Shown: positions 52,363-62,118 of the stretch, piece after piece
How positions within the stretch are numbered: position 1 is the first letter of the stretch
How the letters are laid out: every line of letters starts with the position of its first letter
The notes under the pieces: model-generated
What the model was told of the DNA's origin: nothing
Database searches by the model: none
The model's input: only the letters and a program-made list of their open reading frames with translations
Assembly: GCF_000350485.1 (NCBI RefSeq)
Contig: NZ_AORV01000060.1
Location: 1-64,000 of the forward strand
Reading direction: 5' to 3'
Length of the DNA: 64,000 nucleotides
Source of the DNA: Ruminiclostridium cellobioparum subsp. termitidis CT1112
Lineage (GTDB): Bacteria > Bacillota > Clostridia > Acetivibrionales > DSM-1351
Program-made: the position numbers and the translations under genes

Positions 52363-53370
52363 TTATTTCTGGTCACGGACACTGTCCCTGACAATAAGTT
52401 CGGTATTGATCTGAATTTTTTGTGAAGGCCCGCCGCCTTCAGTCATCAATGACATCAGCCTTTTTACGGCAGTGCTTCCCATTTCCTGTTTAAATACCTT
52501 TATTGTTGTCAGTCTCGGACTTGTTATCTCACAGAAGGGCATATCATCAAAACCTATGATGGAAACATCCTTTGGAATATTAACACCCTTTTCCTTTAAA
52601 GCTCTCATTACTCCGAAGGCAATAGTGTCATTGTCTGCAAAAAAGGCTGTCGGCAGGTTTTTGTTGTTTTCCAGAAAGGCCGACATATCCCTGTATGCAC
52701 CTTCCATTGTGGGCTCGACAGAAATAAGATACTCCTTTTTTACAGCTATCCTGGCTTCATGCAAGGCGTCCAGAAATCCCTGCCTTCTGTAAAAAAAGTT
52801 TTTTATAAAGGCCGAACTGCCGATGTAGCCTATCTCGGTATGCCCATTTTCTATTAAATAACTGGTTGCTCTGAATGATGCATCTTCATTGTTTATGAGA
52901 ACCGAATTAATATTGCTGTCCCTGAGACAGCTGTCAAGTAAAACAATTGGGTTTCTGTAATTACCGAACAGCTCAAGGTCTTCACTCAGCATTTCGGTTG
53001 CAAGTATAAGCATTCCCGAAGCACTGTCATTATTCAGACCTGCTATGATCTCCCTGAAGTCCTTCTCCATAATGCTTATGTGGGAAATAAGCAGTTGATA
53101 TCCCTGCTGCCTGCATTCCTTCTCTATTCCCTCTATCAGGGAAGAAAAAAATGGAGTATCATTGACAACATAGCCATGCCTTTTGAATATAACCAGCCTT
53201 ATGGTACTTTTGTCGGAAGCGGTTTCCCTGGTATACCCAAGCTCTCTGGCAGCTTTCAGGACATTCTGCTTTATTTCCTCACTTACTCCCTTTCTGTTGT
53301 TAAGAGCATTGGACACTGTGGCAGGTGAAACATTTGCCGCCTTTGCTATATCCTTAACAGTTAATTTCAT
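52363..53370 (-). CDS. LacI-family transcriptional regulator
   Basis: Repressor of about 335 residues. The N-terminal headpiece reads LTVKDIAKAANVSPATVSNA, followed by the hinge helix region NVLKAARELGYT, and the remainder is the periplasmic-binding-protein-like effector domain (SIIGFDDMPFCEITSPRLTT is a classic block). It is embedded in the sugar operon between the FGGY kinase and ribokinase genes, so it probably regulates the operon with the imported sugar or its phosphate as effector. Two adjacent ATG codons (53373, 53370) follow a GGAG site; the second has the better spacing. A perfect 18-base inverted repeat lies just upstream. Confidence 0.9.
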   Translation of the reverse strand: MKLTVKDIAKAANVSPATVSNALNNRKGVSEEIKQNVLKAARELGYTRETASDKSTIRLVIFKRHGYVVNDTPFFSSLIEGIEKECRQQGYQLLISHISIMEKDFREIIAGLNNDSASGMLILATEMLSEDLELFGNYRNPIVLLDSCLRDSNINSVLINNEDASFRATSYLIENGHTEIGYIGSSAFIKNFFYRRQGFLDALHEARIAVKKEYLISVEPTMEGAYRDMSAFLENNKNLPTAFFADNDTIAFGVMRALKEKGVNIPKDVSIIGFDDMPFCEITSPRLTTIKVFKQEMGSTAVKRLMSLMTEGGGPSQKIQINTELIVRDSVRDQK

Positions 53371-53420
53371 CATAATCACTCCATTTTATCCAGATAACAG
53401 ATAACCCAATTTTCATCTGA

Positions 53421-53474
53421 GACATTATAAAATAATAACTCCCCTAAAGCGGTGTTTTATTATTTTATAATGTC
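53421..53474. repeat. perfect 18-base inverted repeat upstream of the LacI gene
   Basis: GACATTATAAAATAATAA (53421-53438) and its exact complement (53457-53474) with an 18-base spacer, in the 169-base gap between the FGGY kinase and the regulator. It could be an operator for the regulator, an internal terminator-like stem, or both. Just upstream, TTGATA and TATAAA on the minus strand with an 18-base gap suggest a weak internal promoter. Confidence 0.65.
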
Positions 53475-53539
53475 AATATGTTAATTATATCAAATAAATT
53501 TTATGAGTTATACTTGTAGGTGTCAAACGTTTTTTGTAT

Positions 53540-55027
53540 TCAGCACAGTACTCTTTTTACGGCAGCCTTCCAGCCCCGATACAGTTCATTCCGTGTACCG
53601 GAATCCATTGCCGGGCTGTAAACATTGCATGCTTTTCTCAAACACTTTATCTCTTCCTTACTGTCCCATAAACCCACAGCAAGTCCGGCCAGATAAACCG
53701 ACCCCATGGATGACAGCTCTGCAATTTCAGCACCTGCCACCTGAATATCCAGCATGTCTGCCTGAAATTGCATGAGGAAAGCATCCCTGGTGGGACCTCC
53801 GTCAACACGCACTTCTCTGGGCCGTATACCCGCCTCCTGTGTCATGGTATCTATGGCATCCTTGATCTGGTATGCGGTTGATTCTATGGCTGCCCTGACA
53901 ACATGCTCCTTCCGGCTCCCCCTAGACATGCCCACAACAGCCGCTCTGGCATTTGAATCCCAGTAGGGTATTCCAAGCCCCACAAATGCAGGGATAAGAT
54001 ATACCCCTTCATTGCTTTCAAGGGAATTAACCATATCTTTTGCTTCTTCAAAGTTTTGAAAAAGGCCGAGATTATCCTTTACCCATTTTAATGCGTCGCC
54101 GCTGCAGTGGACTATTCCCTCAATGGCATATTCAACCCTGCCGCGCATACCCCAGGCCACAGACGTAACCAGCCCGTTTCCTACTTCCTTATAATCACTG
54201 CCGATATTCATCATGATGGACGAGCCGGTTCCGTAGGTGGCCTTGACCATTCCCGTTTCAAAGCAGTTCTGCCCGAAGAGCGCACCCTGGGAGTCGCCAA
54301 TGACACCCGTTATGGGTAGCTTTGCCCCCGACAGTTCATTTTCAGATGTATACCCGAATATATCATCCGAATACTTTATTTCAGGCAGCATACTCTCATA
54401 TATCCCGAAGAGTTTTATGAGCTCTTTGTCCCATCTGAGAGTACGTATGTTAAAAAGCAGCGTACGGCTGGCATTGGTATAATCCGTGGCATGTACCGCC
54501 CCTCCCGTAAGTTTCCAGATAAGCCAGGAGTCAATGGTGCCGGTGAGGATTTGTCCAGCTTGGGCCTTTTCCCTCACACCTTCCACATTATCCAGTATCC
54601 ATTTTATTTTTGTTGCAGAAAAATAAGGGTCCAGCAAAAGCCCCGTTTTCTCATTTACTGTCTTCTCCAGGCCCTTCTCTTTAAATTTTTCACACATATC
54701 CGACGTGCGTCTGCACTGCCAGACAATTGCATTGTACACCGGCAGGCCGGTGGCTTTATCCCATAAAACTATTGTCTCCCGCTGGTTTGTTATTGCCAAA
54801 GCCCTGATATGCTCAGGCTTCAGCTCAGCTTGAGACAGGACGTCAGCAAGCAGCTTTTTGGCATTTTCATATATTTCAAGGGGATCATGTTCAACCCAGC
54901 CGGGCCTGGGATAATGCTGAGTATGTTCCAGGGAAGCTTTCGCAATAATATCTCCGTTTATGTCAACTATCATGGTTTTAGTTCCTGAAGTACTCTGGTC
55001 CAATGCTAAAATAAAACCCTTATTCAT
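53540..55027 (-). CDS. FGGY-family sugar/polyol kinase (glycerol kinase-like)
   Basis: ATP-dependent kinase of the FGGY family, 495 residues, closest by eye to glycerol kinase: PRPGWVEHDPLEIYENA, ITNQRETIVLWD, NAIVWQCRRTSDMC, DPYFSATKIKWILD and TDYTNASRTLLFNI. Numbering coincides with E. coli GlpK: R83, E84, Y135 and D245 are kept, but Q246, a glycerol ligand, is serine (GVIGDSQGALFG), and the ATP-loop DQGTTSSR is DQSTSGTK. These changes and the setting among pentose genes suggest a substrate other than glycerol, perhaps a ketopentose, branched ketose or tetrulose. GGAGG precedes the ATG. Automatic annotation as glpK would probably mislead. Confidence 0.85.
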   Translation of the reverse strand: MNKGFILALDQSTSGTKTMIVDINGDIIAKASLEHTQHYPRPGWVEHDPLEIYENAKKLLADVLSQAELKPEHIRALAITNQRETIVLWDKATGLPVYNAIVWQCRRTSDMCEKFKEKGLEKTVNEKTGLLLDPYFSATKIKWILDNVEGVREKAQAGQILTGTIDSWLIWKLTGGAVHATDYTNASRTLLFNIRTLRWDKELIKLFGIYESMLPEIKYSDDIFGYTSENELSGAKLPITGVIGDSQGALFGQNCFETGMVKATYGTGSSIMMNIGSDYKEVGNGLVTSVAWGMRGRVEYAIEGIVHCSGDALKWVKDNLGLFQNFEEAKDMVNSLESNEGVYLIPAFVGLGIPYWDSNARAAVVGMSRGSRKEHVVRAAIESTAYQIKDAIDTMTQEAGIRPREVRVDGGPTRDAFLMQFQADMLDIQVAGAEIAELSSMGSVYLAGLAVGLWDSKEEIKCLRKACNVYSPAMDSGTRNELYRGWKAAVKRVLC

Positions 55028-55126
55028 AATTAGCCTCCTGTGATTATATCATTTATAAGAGGAACATTTATTACAGGCTAATTTGTTCACCCCTGAGTGC
55101 TTTGTGTCAAACAGCATTACATTAGC

Positions 55127-55528
55127 TTAAACCGGAAAGGCTACTCCTGCCCTCAGTATAATATTGGGGAAGGGGGTAAATTCACCTGTTCGTATGGCGA
55201 ATTTGACCTTTTTTGTGAATTCCTTAAACTCGGAATGGGGCATAAACTCATTATCAACATTTGGCAGGGAAGCCTTTATATATTGCAGCAGGCAAACATT
55301 TTTCCCTGCAATTTCCTCTGCCAGATAATAAAATTCCACCTGTGTCTCTTCAAGAACGGCACTCAATACCTGCTCAAAGCTGGGTACGCCGCCGCACAGA
55401 GCAAGGTCAACCGTTGGAACACCTGCTGGAATGGGCAGCCCTGCATCACCTATTAAAAATATGTCGTTATGTCCGAGAGCTGCAATATAACCGGCAAGCT
55501 GTGCATTTAGTATTCCTCTTTTTTTCAT
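55127..55528 (-). CDS. rbsD: D-ribose pyranase RbsD-family mutarotase
   Basis: Interconverts pyranose and furanose ring forms of ribose (or a similar sugar) so that the kinase can use it. The 133 residues match RbsD throughout: MKKRGILNAQLAGYIAALGH with the catalytic histidine, DIFLIGDAGLPIPAGV with the conserved aspartate, TVDLALCGGVPSFEQVL, and the C-terminal EFTPFPNIILRAGVAF with the family-typical asparagine. GGAGG precedes the ATG, 14 bases after the permease stop. It functions with ribokinase in classical rbs operons. Confidence 0.94.
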   Translation of the reverse strand: MKKRGILNAQLAGYIAALGHNDIFLIGDAGLPIPAGVPTVDLALCGGVPSFEQVLSAVLEETQVEFYYLAEEIAGKNVCLLQYIKASLPNVDNEFMPHSEFKEFTKKVKFAIRTGEFTPFPNIILRAGVAFPV

Positions 55529-55542
55529 GTGTACCTCCGCCG

Positions 55543-56589
55543 TTACTTATTTTCATTACGGGACTGCAGTGCCATTTTAGCCTGCAGGTTGCGCTGGAAC
55601 TGGTCAATAACTACTGCAAATATGATAACCAGACCCTTTATAACCATTTGCCAGAATTCCGAAACGCCGCACATAACCAGTCCGTCATTAATAACACCTA
55701 TTACAAAGGCACCGATTATGGTTCCGCCAATTGTTCCCACACCTCCGGCCATTGAGGTTCCGCCCAATACCGTTGCAGCGATGGCGTTCATTTCCCAGGA
55801 TTCCCCCGATGCCGGATGCGCAGCTACCAGCTGGGACGCTGTTATTATACCGACGATGGCCGCACATATTCCTGAAATCATGTAGACCATTATCTTTACT
55901 TTTTTGACCTTGACGCCTGATAATCTTGCAGCCTTTTCATTTCCTCCGATGGAGAGAATATGCCATCCAAAGGGAGTCTTTTTGAGCACAATGGCTGCTA
56001 TTACTGCTATTATTGCAAGTATTATAGCCCCTACGGGAATCCCTCCCACATTTCTGCCAAAAACCTCAAAGCCCGTATTTCCAAGCCCTTCCTTTCCCAC
56101 AATATTGGAGAAGGTCGCACCGTTGGAACGGAGCAGTGCAAAACCGCGGGCGATATACATCATACCAAGAGTTGCTATGAAAGGAGCTACATTAAATTTT
56201 GTTATTACCAGACCGTTTACTATACCGATCAATGCCCCGCAGATTATTGTTATAAGTACGATCAACGGTACACTGAAATAAATGGTGTAACCGAACATAC
56301 GGAGACCTTCATTTATAAGACCTCCGGCAATCATACCAGAAAGGCCCACTATCGCGCCGACAGACAGATCTATTCCTCCGTTTATGATGACATAAGTCAT
56401 ACCGATACCAAGTATTCCATAAAGTGCAACGTGCTTTGCAATCAGGAGCAGGCTGCCGGCCGACAAAAACGTAGGACTTGCAATACTGAAAAATACAACT
56501 AATATGGACAATACTATCAGCGTTCTGCCTTTGAGCAGATTCATGACCAGAGTATTATTTGATTTCTTGATTGTTTTAGAATTATTCAT
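55543..56589 (-). CDS. ribose-type ABC transporter permease (RbsC family)
   Basis: CUT2 sugar permease of 348 residues with about 8-10 helices; it forms the membrane channel with a second copy of itself. Family signatures: YVIINGGIDLSVGAIVGLSG, NGLVITKFNVAPFIATLGMM and ARGFALLRSNGATF, and near the C-terminus AATVLGGTSMAGGVGTIGGT. It follows the ATPase gene by 22 bases, with a GGGG-rich ribosome site. The substrate is a pentose or similar sugar delivered by the binding protein encoded at 59107-60162. Confidence 0.93.
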   Translation of the reverse strand: MNNSKTIKKSNNTLVMNLLKGRTLIVLSILVVFFSIASPTFLSAGSLLLIAKHVALYGILGIGMTYVIINGGIDLSVGAIVGLSGMIAGGLINEGLRMFGYTIYFSVPLIVLITIICGALIGIVNGLVITKFNVAPFIATLGMMYIARGFALLRSNGATFSNIVGKEGLGNTGFEVFGRNVGGIPVGAIILAIIAVIAAIVLKKTPFGWHILSIGGNEKAARLSGVKVKKVKIMVYMISGICAAIVGIITASQLVAAHPASGESWEMNAIAATVLGGTSMAGGVGTIGGTIIGAFVIGVINDGLVMCGVSEFWQMVIKGLVIIFAVVIDQFQRNLQAKMALQSRNENK

Positions 56590-56611
56590 GTCCCTTTCCC
56601 CTTTTCTTCCA

Positions 56612-58165
56612 TTAGTTACCGTAGTGGCCTTTATATGAGGCTAATACCAGACTTTCTTCCTTAATTTCATCACCCGAAAATTCATCGGTTTTAATCCCAT
56701 TGGAAACTACGATAACCCTGTCTGCAATAGCCACAATTTCCTTCAATTCGGATGAAATAACAATTATGGACAGGCCTCTTTCGGCGTATTGGTTAATAAT
56801 ATCAAAGACTTCCGTTTTTGCACCAATGTCGATACCCCTGCTGGGTTCATCAAGCAAAAGAATCTTGGGACTTGTCAGAATACCCTTGCCTATAACTACC
56901 TTCTGTTGGTTTCCGCCTGACAGTGATAAGATTGGCAGGCTTTTGTCCGCAACCTTTATATGAATATCTTTTATCTGTTCATCAATAAATTTATTTTCCT
57001 TTTTGGAGTCAACAAAAAAAGCTTTTGCATAATTTTTCAGACTGGAAAGAGATATATTCTTGCCTATATCCAGAGTCTGAATGATCCCTTCTCTCTGTCT
57101 GTCCTCCGGAACGATTGCAAAGCCTCTGTCAAGCTGTTCGGATATGTTCCTGACTTTAAGTGCTTTACCTTCCAGATTTATTGTTCCGGTATGCTCGGGT
57201 CTAAGCCCCATGATACATTCAAATATTTCTGTTCTGCCCGAGCCCATAAGTCCATATATTCCAAGTATTTCACCTTTTTTCAGATCAAAACAGACATTGT
57301 CCAGCAGATACCCGCCGCCGCTTTTAGGCAGTGTGAGGTCCTTGACCTCCAATACCTTTTCCTGCCTGCTCCAATCTATCTTCCTGTCTCTTTTGGGGTA
57401 GGACTTGCCCTCTCCAACCATCTGCTGTACGATCCAGGGCACACTTATGTCCTTTACCGCCGCATTTGCAACAAATTTACCATCCCGTAATACTGTGACA
57501 TAGTCACCTATCTTCATTATTTCTTCAAGCCTGTGAGAAATATATATGATTGATATGCCTTCAGCAGTTAATTCCCGCATTAATTTAAACAGTACATCAA
57601 CTTCCTGCTGGCTGAGTGATGAAGTCGGTTCATCCATAATCAATATCTTCAGGTCATCCTGAATCAGATTTCTGGCTATTTCTATCATTTGCTGCTGACC
57701 GACCCTCAAATCCCCCACCAGGGTGTTGGCATCCAAAGGGTGTTCAAGTTTATTCAGAATTTTATTTGTCAGTCCTATATGTGTTTTGTTATCGAGAATC
57801 AATTTTCCCCTGGTCTTTTCTTTTGCCATAAAGATATTCTGATATACCGAAAGATTTGGAAACAGGCTCAGCTCCTGATGTATAATACCTATTCCATGTT
57901 TTCTTGCCTCAGTGGTATCCCTGAACAAAACCTCTTCCCCGTCCATGTAGATCTTTCCGGAGGAGGGTTGTTCAATACCTGCAATAATCTTCATCAGTGT
58001 GGATTTTCCCGCCCCGTTTTCTCCGATCAAAACGTTAACCCTGCCCTTTATTACATCAAAGGAGACATTATCCAGGGCTTTGGTGCCGGGGTAGATCTTA
58101 TCCATGCATTCGGCATGCAGGCAAACATTGTTCTGCGAGAAGTCTTTTAAGCTAACTTTATCCAT
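56612..58165 (-). CDS. ribose-type ABC transporter ATP-binding protein (RbsA family)
   Basis: Double-ATPase subunit of the CUT2 importer, about 517 residues. The first cassette has Walker A IGENGAGKSTLMKI, Walker B ILIMDEPTSSLS and a degenerate signature DLRVGQQQMIEIA. The second has the divergent Walker A-like IYGLMGSGRTEIFE, the signature LSLSGGNQQKVVIGKG and Walker B ILLLDEPSRGIDIG, as usual for RbsA/XylG proteins. The start is placed at the ATG at 58165 (MDKVSLKDFSQ), 20 bases after the DUF2291 stop; 28 upstream codons overlap that gene. A GGGGGG site lies 12 bases upstream, a little distant. Confidence 0.93.
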   Translation of the reverse strand: MDKVSLKDFSQNNVCLHAECMDKIYPGTKALDNVSFDVIKGRVNVLIGENGAGKSTLMKIIAGIEQPSSGKIYMDGEEVLFRDTTEARKHGIGIIHQELSLFPNLSVYQNIFMAKEKTRGKLILDNKTHIGLTNKILNKLEHPLDANTLVGDLRVGQQQMIEIARNLIQDDLKILIMDEPTSSLSQQEVDVLFKLMRELTAEGISIIYISHRLEEIMKIGDYVTVLRDGKFVANAAVKDISVPWIVQQMVGEGKSYPKRDRKIDWSRQEKVLEVKDLTLPKSGGGYLLDNVCFDLKKGEILGIYGLMGSGRTEIFECIMGLRPEHTGTINLEGKALKVRNISEQLDRGFAIVPEDRQREGIIQTLDIGKNISLSSLKNYAKAFFVDSKKENKFIDEQIKDIHIKVADKSLPILSLSGGNQQKVVIGKGILTSPKILLLDEPSRGIDIGAKTEVFDIINQYAERGLSIIVISSELKEIVAIADRVIVVSNGIKTDEFSGDEIKEESLVLASYKGHYGN

Positions 58166-58185
58166 TGCGGTGTTTTGCCCCCCTT

Positions 58186-58827
58186 CTATTTCACATTTAA
58201 AGCAACCGGAGTAATTAAAATAAGATCTTCCTTGTCTGCCGTGAAGCATCCGGTAAATTCGATTTTCTTACCTTCCAAGGAAGCAAGGTCCACCGGTTTT
58301 ATTATTTTTTCCTCAACAATTTTATGAATACTCTGGGATACTGCAGCAAAATCAACCTGATTCTTATATTCCTCAAATTTGATTATATTTAACGAATCCC
58401 TTATGGAAGTACCCTTAAATACCGGACCAACCTGCAGCCTGATAACAACCGGGCCGGTATAGCCCTCCAGAGTCACTTCTATATAGCCCGATTTCTTTTC
58501 GGTGTTGACTTCCTTTACCGTTGCCTCGCCCTTTACCGTATAATTAAGCTCGCCTGATGTGCCCATGGAATACTTTCCGTACTTCTTGTCCAGAGATTTG
58601 AAATCCCCGTTGGCCTCATTTAAGAAAGCAAGCAGGTCCACCGCCTTTTCAGTTAACTCTGGAACTGCTTTTGAGTCCCATATCCCTGCAACATCATCCC
58701 CCGCATTGAATTGGGTCTCACCTGTCAATTTATATTCTTCGCCGGTTTTAACAATCTTGATGCAGCCCGTTAATGATGAAAGCATTAAAACTGCTGCCAG
58801 CAACACAAGCAAAACTTTCTTTTTCAT
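58186..58827 (-). CDS. DUF2291 lipoprotein
   Basis: A 213-residue predicted lipoprotein of the DUF2291 family, whose genes regularly sit between the binding protein and ATPase genes of pentose/polyol ABC importers; its function is unknown. A signal peptide MKKKVLLVLLAAVLML with lipobox LTGC is followed by IKIVKTGEEYKLTG and a family-typical middle FNAGDDVAGIWDSKAVPEL, then a beta-rich C-terminal half (GKKIEFTGCFTA). The start at 58827 is fixed by GGAGG upstream. It may assist the binding protein or the permease at the outer face of the membrane. Its presence hints at a substrate outside the simplest ribose systems. Confidence 0.88.
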   Translation of the reverse strand: MKKKVLLVLLAAVLMLSSLTGCIKIVKTGEEYKLTGETQFNAGDDVAGIWDSKAVPELTEKAVDLLAFLNEANGDFKSLDKKYGKYSMGTSGELNYTVKGEATVKEVNTEKKSGYIEVTLEGYTGPVVIRLQVGPVFKGTSIRDSLNIIKFEEYKNQVDFAAVSQSIHKIVEEKIIKPVDLASLEGKKIEFTGCFTADKEDLILITPVALNVK

Positions 58828-59106
58828 ATACTTCCTCCTTGTTCTGATAGAATATCTTGTCTTTTGTGAGCTTCTCATAATGATAAAAGAAAATTCGAAA
58901 ATCAATTACATCTCAAAATATCATCAAAGTCCATAAATAGCTAGAAGTTTATGAATTCAGGAGGCTTTGCGGACTGATAATAACTGACTTTTTTCGGATT
59001 TAAGGGGCTGCTGCCAATTTAAGCAATTGAAATACCTGCATTACATTTGCTTTTCCTGCAACAGTCCCCTTATTAACTATACAATATTATTTACTATTGT
59101 TCGCTA

Positions 59107-60165
<1,059 letters not shown>

Positions 60166-60276
60166 TTACATCCTCCCGAAAATTTAATATATATTTTTTA
60201 TATAGATACTACGGAGTTTGACCCCCCGTCAGTTCCCGCAACGGTGCCCGGTATGGGCAGTTTAAAAAAACGTAAT

Positions 60277-61212
60277 TTATCTGTTCAGCAATTCTTTTGC
60301 TATACTGACCAATCCGGTTTCATTTAAGCCATAATAGTCAAATATCTCTTTGGATACTCCCGTCACTACCGGCTCATCAGGCAGCGCCAGATTGATCACT
60401 TTTTTCGGAGCGGTACTTGCTACAATCTGGCTGACCATAGCTCCAAGCCCGCCATATTGTGAATGTTCCTCCATTGTTATTATAGCCCCTGTCTCAGCAG
60501 CAGCCTTTTCTACTGCAGCCCTATCAATGGGCTTGACACAATACATATCCAGAACTCTTACCGATATACCCTGTTCCTGCAGGATCCCGGCAGCTTTCTG
60601 AGCCGGCTTTACCAGCTCCCCGCAGGCTATAACGGTCAGATCGGTTCCTTCATGGACAACGGTTGCCCTGTCCATTTCAAAGTCCAGCCCTCCCTCTTCA
60701 TAAACATCTTCCACAGGATTTCGTCCCACACGTATGTAGGCCGGTTTCTCATCTTTCAGCAGATTTTCGAATAAGGCTCTGGTCTGTATACGGTCGCTTG
60801 GAATGTATACCCTCATATTCGGTATTGAGGTCATTGATGCAATATCCTGCGCCGAGTGATGGGTCATTCCCAGGGCCCCATAGCTGACACCTCCGCTGAT
60901 GCCGATAAGCTTTACATTCGTATTGGAGTAAGCCACATCAACCTTTGCCTGTTCCATACTCCTTGTGGACAGAAAACAGGCCGGAGAAGCCACATAGGCT
61001 TTTTTGCCGCATTTTGCAAGCCCTGCTGCAATGGATACGATGTTTTGTTCGGCAATACCTGTCTCCACAAACTGTTCCGGATGGGTATCCGCAAAAGGAG
61101 CTAATGAAGCAGAACCTCTGGAATCGCTGCAAAGAACTACAATATCCTTATCAGTGTTTGCTTTCTCTACTAAAATATCACATATTGCCTGACGATTTGG
61201 TATTTTATTCAT
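60277..61212 (-). CDS. transketolase, C-terminal subunit
   Basis: Pyrimidine-binding and C-terminal half of a two-subunit transketolase, 311 residues. It shows RFVETGIAEQN-type sequence (FVETGIAEQNIVSIAAGLAK, with the catalytic glutamate that activates thiamine diphosphate), GVSYGALGMTHHSAQDIA, and the C-terminal domain ITMEEHSQYGGLGAMVSQIV. The start at 61212 has GGAGG ten bases upstream and overlaps the end of the N-terminal subunit gene by eight bases, so the subunits are made in step. The enzyme transfers a two-carbon ketol unit between sugar phosphates. Its place in a sugar operon suggests a dedicated substrate rather than the housekeeping pentose phosphate role. Confidence 0.92.
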   Translation of the reverse strand: MNKIPNRQAICDILVEKANTDKDIVVLCSDSRGSASLAPFADTHPEQFVETGIAEQNIVSIAAGLAKCGKKAYVASPACFLSTRSMEQAKVDVAYSNTNVKLIGISGGVSYGALGMTHHSAQDIASMTSIPNMRVYIPSDRIQTRALFENLLKDEKPAYIRVGRNPVEDVYEEGGLDFEMDRATVVHEGTDLTVIACGELVKPAQKAAGILQEQGISVRVLDMYCVKPIDRAAVEKAAAETGAIITMEEHSQYGGLGAMVSQIVASTAPKKVINLALPDEPVVTGVSKEIFDYYGLNETGLVSIAKELLNR

Positions 61213-62029
61213 TTGCCGCCAACCTCCTCTGGTCCAATTCTGCAATTGCCTTCTCATACTCATCCTGACCCGGAATCTTATGATGCCACTGTTTTGAATT
61301 TTCCATAAAGGATACTCCATAGCCTTTTATAGTATCGGCAATAATCACTGTGGGCTTGCCCTTTGCTGCCTTGGCAGCCTCAAATGCCTTATCCAGGGCT
61401 TCCAGGTTGTTGCCCTCGGCATGTATCACATTCCAGCCGAAACTGCTCCATCTTTCGTCCTGGTTGTCCTGGTTCATAACTTCTTCTGTGGTTCCGGAGA
61501 TCTGCAGACGGTTTCTGTCCACTACAGCCGTGAGATTATCCAGCTTGTAGTGTCCGGCCGCCATGGCCCCTTCCCACACCGAGCCCTCTGCCAGTTCACC
61601 GTCCCCCATGACGGTATAAACTCTGTAGGAGGATTTATCCATCTTTGCAGCCAGTGCCATTCCAACTGCCACAGACAGGCCATGTCCCAGGGAACCGGAA
61701 TTCATTTCGATGCCGTTAACCTTGTTGGTAGGGTGTCCGATATATTTTGATTTAAATTGCGAATAGGTTTCCAGATCGGCTTTGGGAAAAAAGCCTCTCC
61801 CTGCCAGAACGCTGTACAGGGCTTCCACACAATGTCCCTTGCTGAGGATAAATCTATCCCTTTCACTGTCGTTAACTGTTTCGGGCGAAACGTTCATATG
61901 CTTGAAATAAAGAGTTACCAGTATATCCATGACACTGAAATCTCCGCCGATATGTCCTGTTTTTGCTTTAAAAATCATATTGAGTACATCTTTTCTCAGC
62001 TCAAAAGACAATGCCTTCAAATTGTTCAT
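61205..62029 (-). CDS. transketolase, N-terminal subunit
   Basis: Thiamine-diphosphate-binding half of the split transketolase, 274 residues. The family markers are LSKGHCVEALYSVLAGRGFF, GSLGHGLSVAVGMALAAKM, and the cofactor motif GDGELAEGSVWEGAMAAGHY running to LTAVVDRNRLQISG (the conserved GDG...N). The start is the ATG at 62029, with a GGGGG site six bases upstream. It overlaps its partner at the 3' end and follows the isomerase-like gene by about 90 bases. Split transketolases of this kind are common in sugar operons, including those for apulose 4-phosphate cleavage. Confidence 0.92.
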   Translation of the reverse strand: MNNLKALSFELRKDVLNMIFKAKTGHIGGDFSVMDILVTLYFKHMNVSPETVNDSERDRFILSKGHCVEALYSVLAGRGFFPKADLETYSQFKSKYIGHPTNKVNGIEMNSGSLGHGLSVAVGMALAAKMDKSSYRVYTVMGDGELAEGSVWEGAMAAGHYKLDNLTAVVDRNRLQISGTTEEVMNQDNQDERWSSFGWNVIHAEGNNLEALDKAFEAAKAAKGKPTVIIADTIKGYGVSFMENSKQWHHKIPGQDEYEKAIAELDQRRLAANE

Positions 62030-62118
62030 TAATATCCCCCTCTCCACCGCAGCAGCGGTGTAGCAAAAAGTAATAAAAATTTTAATCTATTACAAATCAA
62101 CTGCATACGATATATCAA

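Noticed and set aside
53540-55027. Housekeeping glycerol kinase glpK
   Set aside because: Key pocket change Q246 to S, altered ATP loop, and no glycerol facilitator or glycerol-3-phosphate dehydrogenase gene nearby.
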